Below are positions 44,135 through 53,481 of a stretch of 64,000 nt of DNA, in pieces. The position numbers were made by a program, and so were the translations under genes. Source of the DNA: Novilysobacter_A longmucuonensis (GTDB taxonomy: Bacteria > Pseudomonadota > Gammaproteobacteria > Xanthomonadales > Xanthomonadaceae); contig NZ_JBJMAW010000014.1 of the NCBI RefSeq assembly GCF_046600735.1, positions 1-64,000 on the forward strand, given 5' to 3'. The stretch's first letter is position 1. Each line of letters opens with the position of its first letter. The notes beneath the pieces are model-generated. The model did not search any database. It had not been told where the DNA came from and was given only the letters and a program-made list of their open reading frames with translations.

Positions 44135-45268
44135 TCAGCCGCCGGCGAACGTGACCGCATGGACCGGCGGCAGACGCGCCGGCAGCGGCTCCCAGCGGTC
44201 GCCCGGAATTCCCGACCCGACGCTGGTGCTGGTCCACAGCCCGCCGGTGGTCGAGCCGAACGCCAGGCATTCGCCGTCGTGGTCGATCGCCAGGGCATGC
44301 CGGTAGACCAGATCGTAGGCGTGCTGCTGCGGCAGACCCTCGCGCAGCACCTCGAAACTGGCGCCGCCATCGCCCGTACGCGCCACCACCAGCTGCGCAT
44401 CCACCGGGATGCGGCGCTCGTCCTTGACCGCCGGCACGAACCACGCGCGCCCGGGATCGTACGGATGCACCGCGACCGCAAAACCGAACACCGAGGGCCG
44501 CACGTTCGGCACCTCGCGCCAGTCGCCCCCGCCGGAAACGCTGCGGAACACACCGTTGTGATGCTGCGCCCACAGCACGTCCGGGGCCGCGCGGCACTGC
44601 ACCAGCCGGTGCACGTCCTGGATGTTGGGGTCGTCGCGGCGGTCCCCGGGCATGTACTCGGCGAACATGCCGTGCGCGGTCTGCGCCCAGCTCGCACCGC
44701 TGTCATTGCTGCGCCATACCCCGCCGCTGGATATCGCGATGCGCAGGCAGCGCGGATCGCGCGGGTCGATGCAGATCGAATGGATGCCGGGCTGATCGAA
44801 GCCGCCGCCGAACCACTCCGCCCGCTCCGGGCGGTCCCACAGCGCGCGCACCAGTTCCCAGCTTGCGCCGTGGTCGTCGGAGCGGAACAGGCCGCCGGGG
44901 ACCGTGCCCGCCCACAACCGACCCGGCTGCGAGGCGCCGCCGGCCTCCAGCGACCAGACCAGCTTGAGCGTGGCCGCTTGCGGCGGCTTGCCATCGGCGG
45001 TGACCACTTGGTCGCCGGGGGCGAACGCCGGCACCGTGCACTCGGTCCAGCTGCGGCCCAGATCGGTCGAGCGCTGCAGCTTGTTGCCGAAGTGGCCCAG
45101 GTCGAGCACCGCGTACCAGCTGCCGTCGCGCGGATCGGCCATCACCAGCGCGACGTTGTCGCCGAGGAAGGCGGTCGAAGCGATGCGCCAGCCAGCGCAA
45201 TCACCATCGACCGCACGTTCGAGCACGAACAATCCCTTGCGCGTGGACACCAGCAGCCGGTCGGACAT
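44135..45268 (-). CDS. BNR/sialidase-like beta-propeller protein
   Basis: A 377-aa cytoplasmic protein (no signal peptide) built of BNR-type Asp-box blades: STDLGRSWTEC, SDDHGASWELV, SNDSGASWAQT, TGDGGASFEVL. It starts MSDRLLVSTRKGLFVLERAV, with a GGAG site six bases upstream, so an earlier in-frame TTG is not needed. Annotation pipelines often call such proteins exo-alpha-sialidase, but sialidase catalytic residues are not evident. It follows a MoaD-like gene by 27 bp. Confidence 0.85.
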   Translation of the reverse strand: MSDRLLVSTRKGLFVLERAVDGDCAGWRIASTAFLGDNVALVMADPRDGSWYAVLDLGHFGNKLQRSTDLGRSWTECTVPAFAPGDQVVTADGKPPQAATLKLVWSLEAGGASQPGRLWAGTVPGGLFRSDDHGASWELVRALWDRPERAEWFGGGFDQPGIHSICIDPRDPRCLRIAISSGGVWRSNDSGASWAQTAHGMFAEYMPGDRRDDPNIQDVHRLVQCRAAPDVLWAQHHNGVFRSVSGGGDWREVPNVRPSVFGFAVAVHPYDPGRAWFVPAVKDERRIPVDAQLVVARTGDGGASFEVLREGLPQQHAYDLVYRHALAIDHDGECLAFGSTTGGLWTSTSVGSGIPGDRWEPLPARLPPVHAVTFAGG

Positions 45269-45295
45269 TTCAGTCTCCAGGGTCAAACATCGAGC

Positions 45296-45589
45296 TCAAC
45301 CACCTGAAAGCGCCTGCGTCACGTAGACCTCGGCGGACTCGCCGAGCGGTTGCGCGAGGTTGCGCTTGTCGCCGATCGCATCGCCGTCGACGAACACCAC
45401 GACGTGGTGCCGGACCGCACCGTGCTCATCGAGCACGTAGCCGCGCAGGTTCGGATGCCGTGCGAACAGCCCGTCAAGCACCGCGCCCAGATCGCCTCCG
45501 GGGATCTCCAGCGCGACCTCGCCCACCGGCCGGTCGGCCGCCTGCGGCAACCAGCGCGACAACGCCGAAGCAAGCACGACCTTGGCCAC
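45296..45589 (-). CDS. MoaD/ThiS-like beta-grasp protein ending in Gly-Gly
   Basis: A 97-aa ubiquitin-like protein of the MoaD/ThiS class, with the strand pattern LRGYVLDEHGAVRHHVVVFV and the C-terminal Gly-Gly (QALSGG) that is adenylated or thiocarboxylated in sulfur carriers. A GTG start follows GGGAGG by five bases. No MoaE, MoeB or other molybdopterin gene is near. It is the first gene of a two-gene unit with the beta-propeller gene. Confidence 0.85.
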   Translation of the reverse strand: MAKVVLASALSRWLPQAADRPVGEVALEIPGGDLGAVLDGLFARHPNLRGYVLDEHGAVRHHVVVFVDGDAIGDKRNLAQPLGESAEVYVTQALSGG

Positions 45590-45777
45590 GGGGGCCTCCC
45601 TTTGCAGGCAGTGACACCCCAGCATAGCGCCACCGCATCGCCATCGGCCGCCACGCCTCACCTGCCGCTCGTGCCGCGCGGGTCCGGCGGCTAACTTCCC
45701 CAAGCCGAAAAGTTCACGCACGGCCAACCCCGCTCCGCGCACCATCGCCGATCCCCCACTGCGAAGAGGAACATGCG

Positions 45778-46200
45778 ATGGACGTCAGATCGGCAATGAC
45801 CGCCAACCCGGCCTGCTGTTCGCGCGAGACGCCGGTGCCGCAGGTCGCACAGATGATGATCGACAACGACTGCGGGGAGATCCCGGTGGTCGATGAGCGC
45901 GGCGCGCCCGTGGGCGTGATCACCGACCGCGACATCACCACCCGCGTCGTCGCGCAGGGCCGTGATCCCAGCCAGTGCACCGCCGGCGAAGCGATGAGCA
46001 ACCAGGTGCAGACCGTGCGCGCCGACAGCGACGTACAGGATGCGTATTCATTGATGGAGGATGCGCAGGTCCGCCGGGTGCCGGTGGTCGATGACAACGA
46101 CAAGATCGTCGGCATGTTCGCGCTGGCCGACCTTGCGCTGTCCGGCAAGAACCGCGCGACCGCGCAAACGGTCAGGGAAGTCTCCGAGCCGCGGCACTGA
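45778..46200 (+). CDS. CBS-domain pair protein
   Basis: A 140-aa protein consisting of two CBS domains (AQMMIDNDCGEIPVVDERGA then GVITDRDI; YSLMEDAQVRRVPVVDDNDK). Stand-alone CBS pairs bind adenosine nucleotides and act as sensors; the partner is unknown. A GAAGAGGAAC ribosome site lies before the ATG. Confidence 0.9.
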   Translation: MDVRSAMTANPACCSRETPVPQVAQMMIDNDCGEIPVVDERGAPVGVITDRDITTRVVAQGRDPSQCTAGEAMSNQVQTVRADSDVQDAYSLMEDAQVRRVPVVDDNDKIVGMFALADLALSGKNRATAQTVREVSEPRH

Positions 46201-46422
46201 CCGCACGCAGGCAGGCGGCGCGCCCACCCCGTGGGCCGCCGCATTGATCCAGGCGCGCGGCACGGCCCGCGTCGCAGCCGCCCCACCGGCCGCCGGCGCC
46301 AGCGAGCCGGGCGATCACCGTCACCACCGGACGCACCAGCGCGGAGCGACACCACCTCGCCTCCACATCGCACTGCGCATCATGGTCCCCGGTGCGCCAC
46401 GCACCGCTACCAAGGAGCATCG

Positions 46423-47034
46423 ATGCTGGACCTGAGCGCCTACGGGCTGAACTGCACGCTCAAGGGTGGGCCGGCCGAGTCGTCGACCCAGAAGATGCTC
46501 GACCAGGTGCTGCAGGCGATCGCCGGCCACGGTGCCCGCACCGCCAGCGACCGCGCGGTCGACCATGACATCAAGCCCGGGGTGCGCAGCGACGAAGGCG
46601 CGGGCGACGCCTGGCCGATGCTGCGCCAGCGCGTGCTGGCGTCGGATATCTTCGTGCTGGCCACGCCGATCTGGCTGGGCCAGCCGTCCAGCGTCTGCAA
46701 GCGGGTGCTCGAACGCATGGACGCCTTCCTCGGCGAGACCGACGACCGCAGCCGCTATCCCAGCTACGGCCGGGTCGCGGCGGTATGCGTGGTCGGCAAC
46801 GAAGACGGCGCCCACCACGTCTGCGCCGAGCTGTACCAGGCGCTGGCGGACGTCGGCTTCACCATCCCGGCGGCCGGCGCGGTCTACTGGGTCGGTGAGG
46901 CCATGCACAGCACCGACTTCAAGGACCTCGACAAGACGCCGGACAAGGTCGCCAGCACGATCAAGATGCTGGCCTCCAATGCCACCCACCTGGCTGGCCT
47001 GCTCAAGCAGCAGACCTATCCCGGCGTCGGCTAG
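46423..47034 (+). CDS. Flavodoxin-like NAD(P)H-dependent FMN reductase
   Basis: A 203-aa protein with a flavodoxin fold of the WrbA/NQO-like type. Evidence is an N-terminal strand followed by SSTQKML in the phosphate-loop position, the flavin-site stretch ILATPIWLGQPSSVCKRVLE-like region (FVLATPIWLGQPSS), and VCVVGNEDGAHH. An AAGGAG site is six bases before the ATG. A quinone or azo-dye type reductase role is possible. Confidence 0.85.
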   Translation: MLDLSAYGLNCTLKGGPAESSTQKMLDQVLQAIAGHGARTASDRAVDHDIKPGVRSDEGAGDAWPMLRQRVLASDIFVLATPIWLGQPSSVCKRVLERMDAFLGETDDRSRYPSYGRVAAVCVVGNEDGAHHVCAELYQALADVGFTIPAAGAVYWVGEAMHSTDFKDLDKTPDKVASTIKMLASNATHLAGLLKQQTYPGVG

Positions 47035-47190
47035 CGGGCTAGCGGGCCTACCGGTGCACCGCCGGAAACGCCTGACCTGTTCTATCCGCCTTGTCGGGCA
47101 GCGACCAGGCCTCTCCCGTAAAACAGTGCGCGTGGCTACGGCCACAGCCCTAGTTCCTTCGGCCCATCGACCGGCTGCTGACCATCATCT

Positions 47191-47311
47191 GTAGGAGCGG
47201 CTTCAGCCGCGAGCTTTCGGCAGCGCGTTAAAACGGTTCTGTCGCAGGATGCCAGCGGTAACCGGAGCTGGTCCCGATGTACAGGTCGCGGCTGAGAGCC
47301 GCTCCTACAAA
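47191..47311. repeat. Two REP units downstream of the reductase
   Basis: GTAGGAGCGGCTTCAGCCGC and an inverted GCGGCTGAGAGCCGCTCCTAC lie about 70 bp apart. The rest of the gap 47035-47360 shows no gene. Confidence 0.75.
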
Positions 47312-47360
47312 GGCACTTCCGTCCAGCTTTCTGGAGGACTGAACCCAGTGCTCGTCGGAC

Positions 47361-48650
47361 CTACAACCGCACCGGGGTCAGTCTGAGCAGGCGCGCGTCA
47401 TTGCCGTCTTCAAGCACCCAGATGGCGCCGCCGGGACCCTGCTCGAGCTCGCGGATCCGCCGCCCCAACGGATAACGCTTCACCTCGCGCGCTCCGGTCG
47501 CCTCGAAGCGGACCCGGACCAGTCCCTGCGACTGCAGCCCCCCGATGAAGCCGTCACCGTAGAAGAACGGAAAGCGCGAGCCGGTGTAGATGATAAAGCC
47601 CGAGGGCGCGATCACGGGCGTCCACCACGTCGCGGGGGCGTTGAACTCCGGACGCGTGTCGTGATCGGGGATCGATGTCCCGTCGTAGTGGTCGCCGTTG
47701 GAGACGATCGGCCAGCCGTAGTTGCCGCCGCGCTCGATCAGGTTGAGCTCGTCCCCGCCGGCCGGTCCCATCTCGTTCTGCCACAACCGGCCCTGCACGT
47801 CGAACGCCATGCCCAGCACGTTGCGGTGCCCCAGCGACCAGACCTGGGTCGCCAGGCCGCCCTGCGCATGGAAGGGATTGTCGGCCGGCGAGCTGCCGTC
47901 GGTATTCAGGCGCAAGGTCTTGCCGAGCGTGGACTGCAGGTCCTGCGCCGGATCGAGTTTCTGCCGGTCGCCGGAGCTGATCCACAAGCTGCCGTCGCCG
48001 CCGAACGCGATGCGATGGCTGTAGTGGGCGTGGCCGGTGACCTTCAGCTGGCGCCAGATGACTTCCACGTCCGACAGATGGCCGCCGACACCGGCGTCAA
48101 GGATCAACCGCGCGCGCGCAACCACTGCCCCGCGCGTGTCGCCCGAGCCGGCTTCGGCGTAGCTGAAATAGACGTAGCGATTGCTCCGGAACTGCGGGTG
48201 CAGCACCACATCGCCGAGTCCGCCCTGGCCGCCGTAGGCGACTTCGGGCACGCCGATGATGTCACCGATTTGGCCATCGGCCGGGTCCACCAGCTTCAGC
48301 CGGCCGCCCTTCAAGGTGATCAGCAGGCGACCGTCGGGGATGAACGTCATCGCCCAAGGCTGGTCGAGGCGCGCGACCTCGGTGAATACGAATGGCTGCT
48401 CCGGTTCGGCCTGCGCCGGATGGGGGCCACCGGTGCCGATCTCGTATCCGGCCGGCGGCGGCGCGCTGGCAGGCGGCGCGAGCTGCGGCGCATCCACCGG
48501 TGCAACGTGCAAAGCCGTCGCAGCCGGCTGTCGAACCGCCGCTGCGGCGCTGCCTTGCGCCTGCATCCGAAGCGGCCACGAAGCGCCGACCGCCGCCACC
48601 AGCAGGATGCCGGTGGAGACAGTCAGTGCTACATGTGGCAACAATCGCAT
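47361..48650 (-). CDS. Soluble PQQ-dependent aldose sugar dehydrogenase (Asd/YliI-like)
   Basis: A periplasmic six-bladed propeller enzyme of the GSDH family that oxidises aldoses with PQQ. Conserved stretches are RLDQPWAMTFIPDGRLLITL, GGQGGLGDVVLHP, WSLGHRNVLGMAFDVQGRLW, GPAGGDELNLIERGGNYGWP and the C-terminal RIRELEQGPGGAIWVLED. The chosen ATG gives a good signal peptide (LLPHVALTVSTGILLVAAVG). In-frame starts up to 42 bases upstream are possible. Confidence 0.9.
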   Translation of the reverse strand: MRLLPHVALTVSTGILLVAAVGASWPLRMQAQGSAAAAVRQPAATALHVAPVDAPQLAPPASAPPPAGYEIGTGGPHPAQAEPEQPFVFTEVARLDQPWAMTFIPDGRLLITLKGGRLKLVDPADGQIGDIIGVPEVAYGGQGGLGDVVLHPQFRSNRYVYFSYAEAGSGDTRGAVVARARLILDAGVGGHLSDVEVIWRQLKVTGHAHYSHRIAFGGDGSLWISSGDRQKLDPAQDLQSTLGKTLRLNTDGSSPADNPFHAQGGLATQVWSLGHRNVLGMAFDVQGRLWQNEMGPAGGDELNLIERGGNYGWPIVSNGDHYDGTSIPDHDTRPEFNAPATWWTPVIAPSGFIIYTGSRFPFFYGDGFIGGLQSQGLVRVRFEATGAREVKRYPLGRRIRELEQGPGGAIWVLEDGNDARLLRLTPVRL

Positions 48651-48792
48651 CGACAACCCGGTTATAGAGCCTGGCATCCGCGCGGTGCTCACGCGGCAGG
48701 GAAGGCCGTGCGCGGCGGCCCCTCCTTAGGCGCCGCCGGCATTAGGGCGCCGCCGACGCTGATCAGCGCCGGCGCTACGGTTCTGGCGTCGG

Positions 48793-49074
48793 TCAGTGCT
48801 CGTTGTCGGCAGGGTCGAGTTCCTCTGCCTCGGCATCATGCTGCTCATCGGGCATTGTGACGTCGACCTCCGGCACCTGGACCTCCGCCGGCCTGGTGCC
48901 GACCTCGACATCGGCCGTTTCCACGTCATAGGCAGGCATCTCGCCACCCTGCGCCTCCACATCGACCTCCGGCAACGCGCCTTCCTCGGTCTGGTCGACG
49001 TCACATGCGGCGAGCGCAAATACCGCCGTGAGTGCAAAGGCGAGTGCTTTGGTGTTTCCGCTAATGTTTTTCAT
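48793..49074 (-). CDS. Small acidic lipoprotein
   Basis: A 93-aa predicted lipoprotein (signal peptide ending AVFALAAC). The mature part is very acidic with repeated PEVDVE, YDVETADVEV and VPEVDVTM segments and ends in Glu/Asp-rich sequence. No family was recognised. A CGGAG site is eight bases before the ATG. It could be an envelope stress or metal-binding protein, but nothing proves it. Confidence 0.7.
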   Translation of the reverse strand: MKNISGNTKALAFALTAVFALAACDVDQTEEGALPEVDVEAQGGEMPAYDVETADVEVGTRPAEVQVPEVDVTMPDEQHDAEAEELDPADNEH

Positions 49075-49271
49075 GTTTTCGACTCCGGAAGTTGCCTATG
49101 AGGACGGGATTGGCGCATGAGTAAGGAAGGAAAATCTCCCGCAGGTGGCCCTGGAGGAGTGTCCCGCCTTGAGTGTCGCGCACCAGAAGTTCAAGTCAGG
49201 TGAGCTCGATGTGCAGGCCGGATGAAGGGCCGATGGTCTTTTTTCGCGGGAGTAGCAGGACACGCGGTCGG

Positions 49272-50093
49272 TCAACCCGGCGGCGCGATCCGCCGGTATA
49301 TCGCTTTGGCGACCTGGTGCAGGCCGTAGGCCAGCAGCCCGATGCCGACCGCCGCCAGCAGTCCGGTGGCGTCCAGCATCTGCAGCACCTCGCCGGTATC
49401 GGCAGCCTCCGACGCGCGGTAGTGACGGCCGGCGCCGAACACGAACCAGCCGATCGGCAGCAGCACCACGCCGCGCGCCGCGGTGCCGACGCGCCCGACC
49501 AGCCGCACCCCGCGCGATACCTCCTGCCCGGGCGGCGCCATGCGGCGGTTGACGTCGCCACGCCAGGCCTTGAACAGCTGGTGGGCGCCGTAGGCCATCA
49601 CGCCGACACCGCCGATCATCACCAGCCAGGTGCCCAGCGGCTGCTCCAGCAGCCGCGCCACCCACACCTCCTGGCCGTTGCCACTGCCGTTGCCATTGGC
49701 TTGGCCCTGGCTCAGCTGCCAGGCGGTGTACGCCAGCGATCCGTACACCAGGCCGCTGAGCGCGTAGAACAACCTCATGGCGATCCGCTTGCCATCGACC
49801 CCGGCATGCTCGGGATCGAGCAGCGCCTGCACCGCCCGCCAGAGCACATGGGCCAGCAGGCCGAGCGCGATCAGCAGCAGCATCAGCCGGCCGCCCTGCG
49901 CGTCGGTCAGCGAACCCAGCGCGCCGGATGCGCCCTCGGCATCTCCCGATGCGAGCCCGGCCCGGATCGCGATGCCTCCGACCAGTCCATAGACCACGCC
50001 CTTGGCGGCGTAGCCCAGGCGTGCCAGCGGCGGCACCCACGCAGCCACTTCATGGGCTGCATCGGAGCCGGCATTGCCGATGCTCTGGTTCAT
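49272..50093 (-). CDS. DUF1206 membrane protein
   Basis: A 273-aa protein with three repeats of a two-helix module typical of DUF1206, each starting near a GYAAKGVVYGLVGGI-, YALSGLVYGSLAYTAWQL- or VGTAARGVVLLPIGWFVF-like segment. Six membrane helices are expected. Function is unknown for the family. It is divergent from the hydroquinone reductase gene. Confidence 0.88.
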   Translation of the reverse strand: MNQSIGNAGSDAAHEVAAWVPPLARLGYAAKGVVYGLVGGIAIRAGLASGDAEGASGALGSLTDAQGGRLMLLLIALGLLAHVLWRAVQALLDPEHAGVDGKRIAMRLFYALSGLVYGSLAYTAWQLSQGQANGNGSGNGQEVWVARLLEQPLGTWLVMIGGVGVMAYGAHQLFKAWRGDVNRRMAPPGQEVSRGVRLVGRVGTAARGVVLLPIGWFVFGAGRHYRASEAADTGEVLQMLDATGLLAAVGIGLLAYGLHQVAKAIYRRIAPPG

Positions 50094-50317
50094 GACTTGC
50101 CTGTCGCCTGAAGGGGCACCAGTTCTCGCAGACCCTGCGTGGGCGGAAAGTGAACTGGCACCGGTGCCGGGCGGAGCGCCTACGCCGGTGCGGGCGGGGA
50201 CGACACGTGACGCTGACGTGCCGCGGGCCATCATGGTCATTCGCGTGTCGCAACCGCGCACGCAAGCCGCGGCTGGAGTTGTGCACACAGCCGCGCACCG
50301 GAACCGAGGACAACGCG

Positions 50318-51304
50318 ATGGGCCTGTTGATTGAAGGCCGCTGGGTCGACCAGTGGTATGACACATCGAGCACCGGCGGCAAGTTCGTCCGCAGCCAGGC
50401 CCAGTTCCGCCACTGGATCACCGCCGATGGCAGCGCCGGACCCAGCGGCGAAGACGGCTTCAAGGCCGAGCACGGGCGCTACCACCTTTACGTCTCGCTG
50501 GCCTGCCCGTGGGCGCACCGCACCCTGATCTTCCGCGCGCTGAAGGGGCTGGAGGACATGATCAGCGTGTCGGTGGTCAATCCGTACATGGCCGGCAACG
50601 GCTGGACCTTCGAGCCCGCGCCGGGCGTCATCGCCGACCCGGTCGACGGGGCGCAGTTCCTCTATCAGGTCTACCAGCGCGCCAGGCCCGACTACAGCGG
50701 CCGGGTCACGGTACCGGTGCTGTGGGACCGCGAGCGCAACACCATCGTCAGCAACGAGTCGGCCGAGATCATCCGGATGCTGAACTCGGCTTTCGATGGC
50801 ATCGGTGCCCGCCCCGGCGACTATTCACCCGTCGAACTGCTGCCGCAGATCGACGAGATAAACGCGGTGGTCTACGACCACATCAACAACGGCGTGTACA
50901 AGGCAGGCTTCGCCACCGAACAGTCGGTATACGAGCGCGAGGTCACCGCGTTGTTCGAGGCGCTCGACGATATCGAGCAGCGTTTGGGCGGCCAGCGCTA
51001 CCTGGTCGGCGAGCGCCTGACCGAGGCCGACTGGCGGCTGTTCACCACCCTGCTGCGGTTCGACCCGGTCTACCACGGCCATTTCAAATGCAACCTGCGG
51101 CGCATTGCCGACTACTCCAACCTGTCGGGCTTCACCCGCGAGCTGTACCAGTGCCCAGGGGTCGCGGCGACGGTGGATTTCCAGCACATCAAGCAGCACT
51201 ACTACCGCAGCCACGACACGATCAATCCGAACGGCATCGTCCCCAAGGGACCGCTGCTGGATCTGGAAGCCCCGCACGGGCGTGATCGCGCGGCGCCGCA
51301 ATGA
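50318..51304 (+). CDS. Glutathionyl-hydroquinone reductase (Xi-class GST)
   Basis: A 328-aa enzyme that removes glutathione from glutathionyl-hydroquinones. The catalytic cysteine is C63 in SLACPWAHRTL. Other Xi-class features are VSVVNPYMAGNGWTFE, IVSNESAEIIRML, INNGVYKAGFAT and FDPVYHGHFKCN. The ATG follows a GAGG site. The enzyme helps detoxify quinones. Confidence 0.94.
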   Translation: MGLLIEGRWVDQWYDTSSTGGKFVRSQAQFRHWITADGSAGPSGEDGFKAEHGRYHLYVSLACPWAHRTLIFRALKGLEDMISVSVVNPYMAGNGWTFEPAPGVIADPVDGAQFLYQVYQRARPDYSGRVTVPVLWDRERNTIVSNESAEIIRMLNSAFDGIGARPGDYSPVELLPQIDEINAVVYDHINNGVYKAGFATEQSVYEREVTALFEALDDIEQRLGGQRYLVGERLTEADWRLFTTLLRFDPVYHGHFKCNLRRIADYSNLSGFTRELYQCPGVAATVDFQHIKQHYYRSHDTINPNGIVPKGPLLDLEAPHGRDRAAPQ

Positions 51305-51470
51305 TCGACACCGGTGCGCAGTGACGATACCGACCCGGCGCCCCCCCGCTAGAGGGGCGCACGTCCAGCCGATAGCCGGCCTGCTCGAGCCGCCTGGCTT
51401 GAATTCGCGCGCGCCAGACCCATAGTCCACCGACCCCCTTCTCATGCCCCCGCGGCACCAGGCCACACGT

Positions 51471-53387
51471 ATGAATGCAAGCACCGACACCCGCGAAGCC
51501 GAAACCCGCCCGTTCGAAGCCGAGGTAGCCCAGGTCCTGCACCTGGTCACGCACTCGCTGTACTCGCACAAGGAAATCTTCCTGCGGGAACTGGTTTCCA
51601 ACGCATCCGATGCCTGCGACAAGCTGCGCTTCGAGGCGATCGCCAAGCCCGAGCTGATGGCCGGCGGCGGCGAGCTGCACATCGACGTCAGCTGGGACAA
51701 GGACGCGCGCACGGTCACCGTGCGCGACAACGGCATCGGCATGACCCGCGATGAAGTGGTGGCCAACATCGGCACCATCGCCAGCTCCGGCACGCGCCGC
51801 TTCCTGGAGGCGATGGCCAGCGAGCACAAGGCCGACGCGCGGCTGATCGGGCAGTTCGGTGTGGGCTTCTATTCCGCCTTCGTGGTCGCCGAACGGGTCA
51901 CCGTGCTGACCCGCCACGCCGACGCACCGGCCGGCGAAGGCGTGAAGTGGGAGAGCGACGGCCGCGGCGAGTACACCCTCCAGCCGGTCGAGCTGACCGA
52001 GCGCGGCACCACCGTGGTGCTGCAGCTCAAGCCCGACGAGGACGAGTTCCTCGCCGACTGGCAGCTGCGCTCGCTGATCCACCGCTATTCCGAGCACGTC
52101 GCGTTCCCGATCCGCATGCAGAAGCAGGCCGATCGCGCGAACGATGACGAGGCGCCGGCCGGAGAATGGGACACGGTCAACGCCGCGTCCGCGCTGTGGA
52201 CCCGGCCCAAGTCGGAAATCTCCGATGAGGACTACCAGGCGTTCTACAAGTCGCTCGGCCACGACTTCAACGATGCATTGGTGTGGTCGCACAACCGGGT
52301 CGAGGGCAACCAGAGCTTCACCACCCTGCTGTACCTGCCGTCGCAGCCGCCGTTCGATCTGATGATGGGCGGCCGCGACGAGCGCAAGGGACTAAAGCTC
52401 TACATCAAGCGCGTGTTCGTGATGGACGCCGCCGAGGAGCTGCTGCCCAATTATCTGCGCTTCGTGCGCGGGGTGATCGATGCCGACGACCTGCCGCTCA
52501 ACGTCAGCCGCGAACTGCTGCAGCAGAACCGCCAGCTCGACCGCATCAAGACCAGTTGCGTCAAGCGCGTGCTCGACCTGATCGAGAAACTCGCGCGCGA
52601 CGAGCCCGCGAAGTTCGCCACCTTCTACAAGGCCTTCGGCAATACGCTCAAGGAAGGCATCGGCGAGGACGCCGGCAACCGCGAGCGCATCGCCAAGCTG
52701 TTGCGTTTTGCGTCCACCGGCACTTCATCGGCACCGGGCGATGGCGCCAAGCAGACGGTCTCGCTGGACGACTACATTGGCCGCATGCGCGATGGCCAGG
52801 ACACGATCTGGTACATCACCGCCGACAGCCATGCCGCCGCATCCGGCAGCCCGCAGCTGGAGGCATTCAAGGCCAAGGACATCGAGGTGCTGCTGATGTC
52901 GGACCGCATCGACGAGTGGATGCTCGGCTCGCTGCGCGAATACGACGGCAAGAAGCTGCAGAACGTCGCCAAGGGCGAGTTGCCGCTGGACGAGGCCGAC
53001 AAGGCCAAGCAGGACGAGGCGACCCAGGCCGCCGGCCCGCTGCTGGAAAAACTCAAGGCCCTGCTCGGCGACCGCGTCGGCGACGTGCGCGTGTCCGCAC
53101 GCCTGACCGACTCGCCGTCCTGCCTGGCCCTGGCCGACTTCGACATGGCCCCGCACTTCGCCCGGCTGCTGCGCGAAGCCGGCCAGGAGACGCCCGACAG
53201 CAAGCCGACGCTGGAGATCAACCCGCAGCACGCCCTGCTCAAGCGGGTCGAGGCGGAAGCCGACGAGGACAAGTCGAAGGACTTGGCCTTGCTGCTGCTG
53301 GAGCAGGCCGAAATTTCGGCCGGTGCGCCGCTGGCGGACCCAGCCGCGTTCGTGCAGCGGATGAATCGGGTGCTGACGGGGGCGTAG
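51471..53387 (+). CDS. htpG: Chaperone HtpG (Hsp90)
   Basis: Bacterial Hsp90, 638 aa. The GHKL ATPase domain shows LRELVSNASDACDKLRFEAI, DNGIGMTRDEVVANIGTI and GQFGVGFYSAFVVA. The middle domain has YIKRVFVMDAAEELLPNYLR and NVSRELLQQN. The C-terminal dimer domain ends near the stop. An in-frame ATG 27 bases upstream was rejected because family proteins begin shortly before FEAEVAQVL. Confidence 0.97.
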   Translation: MNASTDTREAETRPFEAEVAQVLHLVTHSLYSHKEIFLRELVSNASDACDKLRFEAIAKPELMAGGGELHIDVSWDKDARTVTVRDNGIGMTRDEVVANIGTIASSGTRRFLEAMASEHKADARLIGQFGVGFYSAFVVAERVTVLTRHADAPAGEGVKWESDGRGEYTLQPVELTERGTTVVLQLKPDEDEFLADWQLRSLIHRYSEHVAFPIRMQKQADRANDDEAPAGEWDTVNAASALWTRPKSEISDEDYQAFYKSLGHDFNDALVWSHNRVEGNQSFTTLLYLPSQPPFDLMMGGRDERKGLKLYIKRVFVMDAAEELLPNYLRFVRGVIDADDLPLNVSRELLQQNRQLDRIKTSCVKRVLDLIEKLARDEPAKFATFYKAFGNTLKEGIGEDAGNRERIAKLLRFASTGTSSAPGDGAKQTVSLDDYIGRMRDGQDTIWYITADSHAAASGSPQLEAFKAKDIEVLLMSDRIDEWMLGSLREYDGKKLQNVAKGELPLDEADKAKQDEATQAAGPLLEKLKALLGDRVGDVRVSARLTDSPSCLALADFDMAPHFARLLREAGQETPDSKPTLEINPQHALLKRVEAEADEDKSKDLALLLLEQAEISAGAPLADPAAFVQRMNRVLTGA

Positions 53388-53392
53388 TAGTC

Positions 53393-53481
53393 GTAGGATG
53401 GGTTGAGCCGAAGGCGATACCCATGCTGACTCGGGGTCGATGGGTATCCCCCGGATCAAGTCCGGGGTCAACCCATCCTAC
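53393..53481. repeat. GTAGGATGGGTTGAGCC-type palindrome
   Basis: Outer arms GTAGGATGGGTTGA and TCAACCCATCCTAC enclose inner arms GATACCCATG / GATGGGTATC and a GGGGTC / GTCCGGGGTC pair. It lies between convergent htpG and the CPBP protease gene and supplies the latter's TAG stop. Confidence 0.8.
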
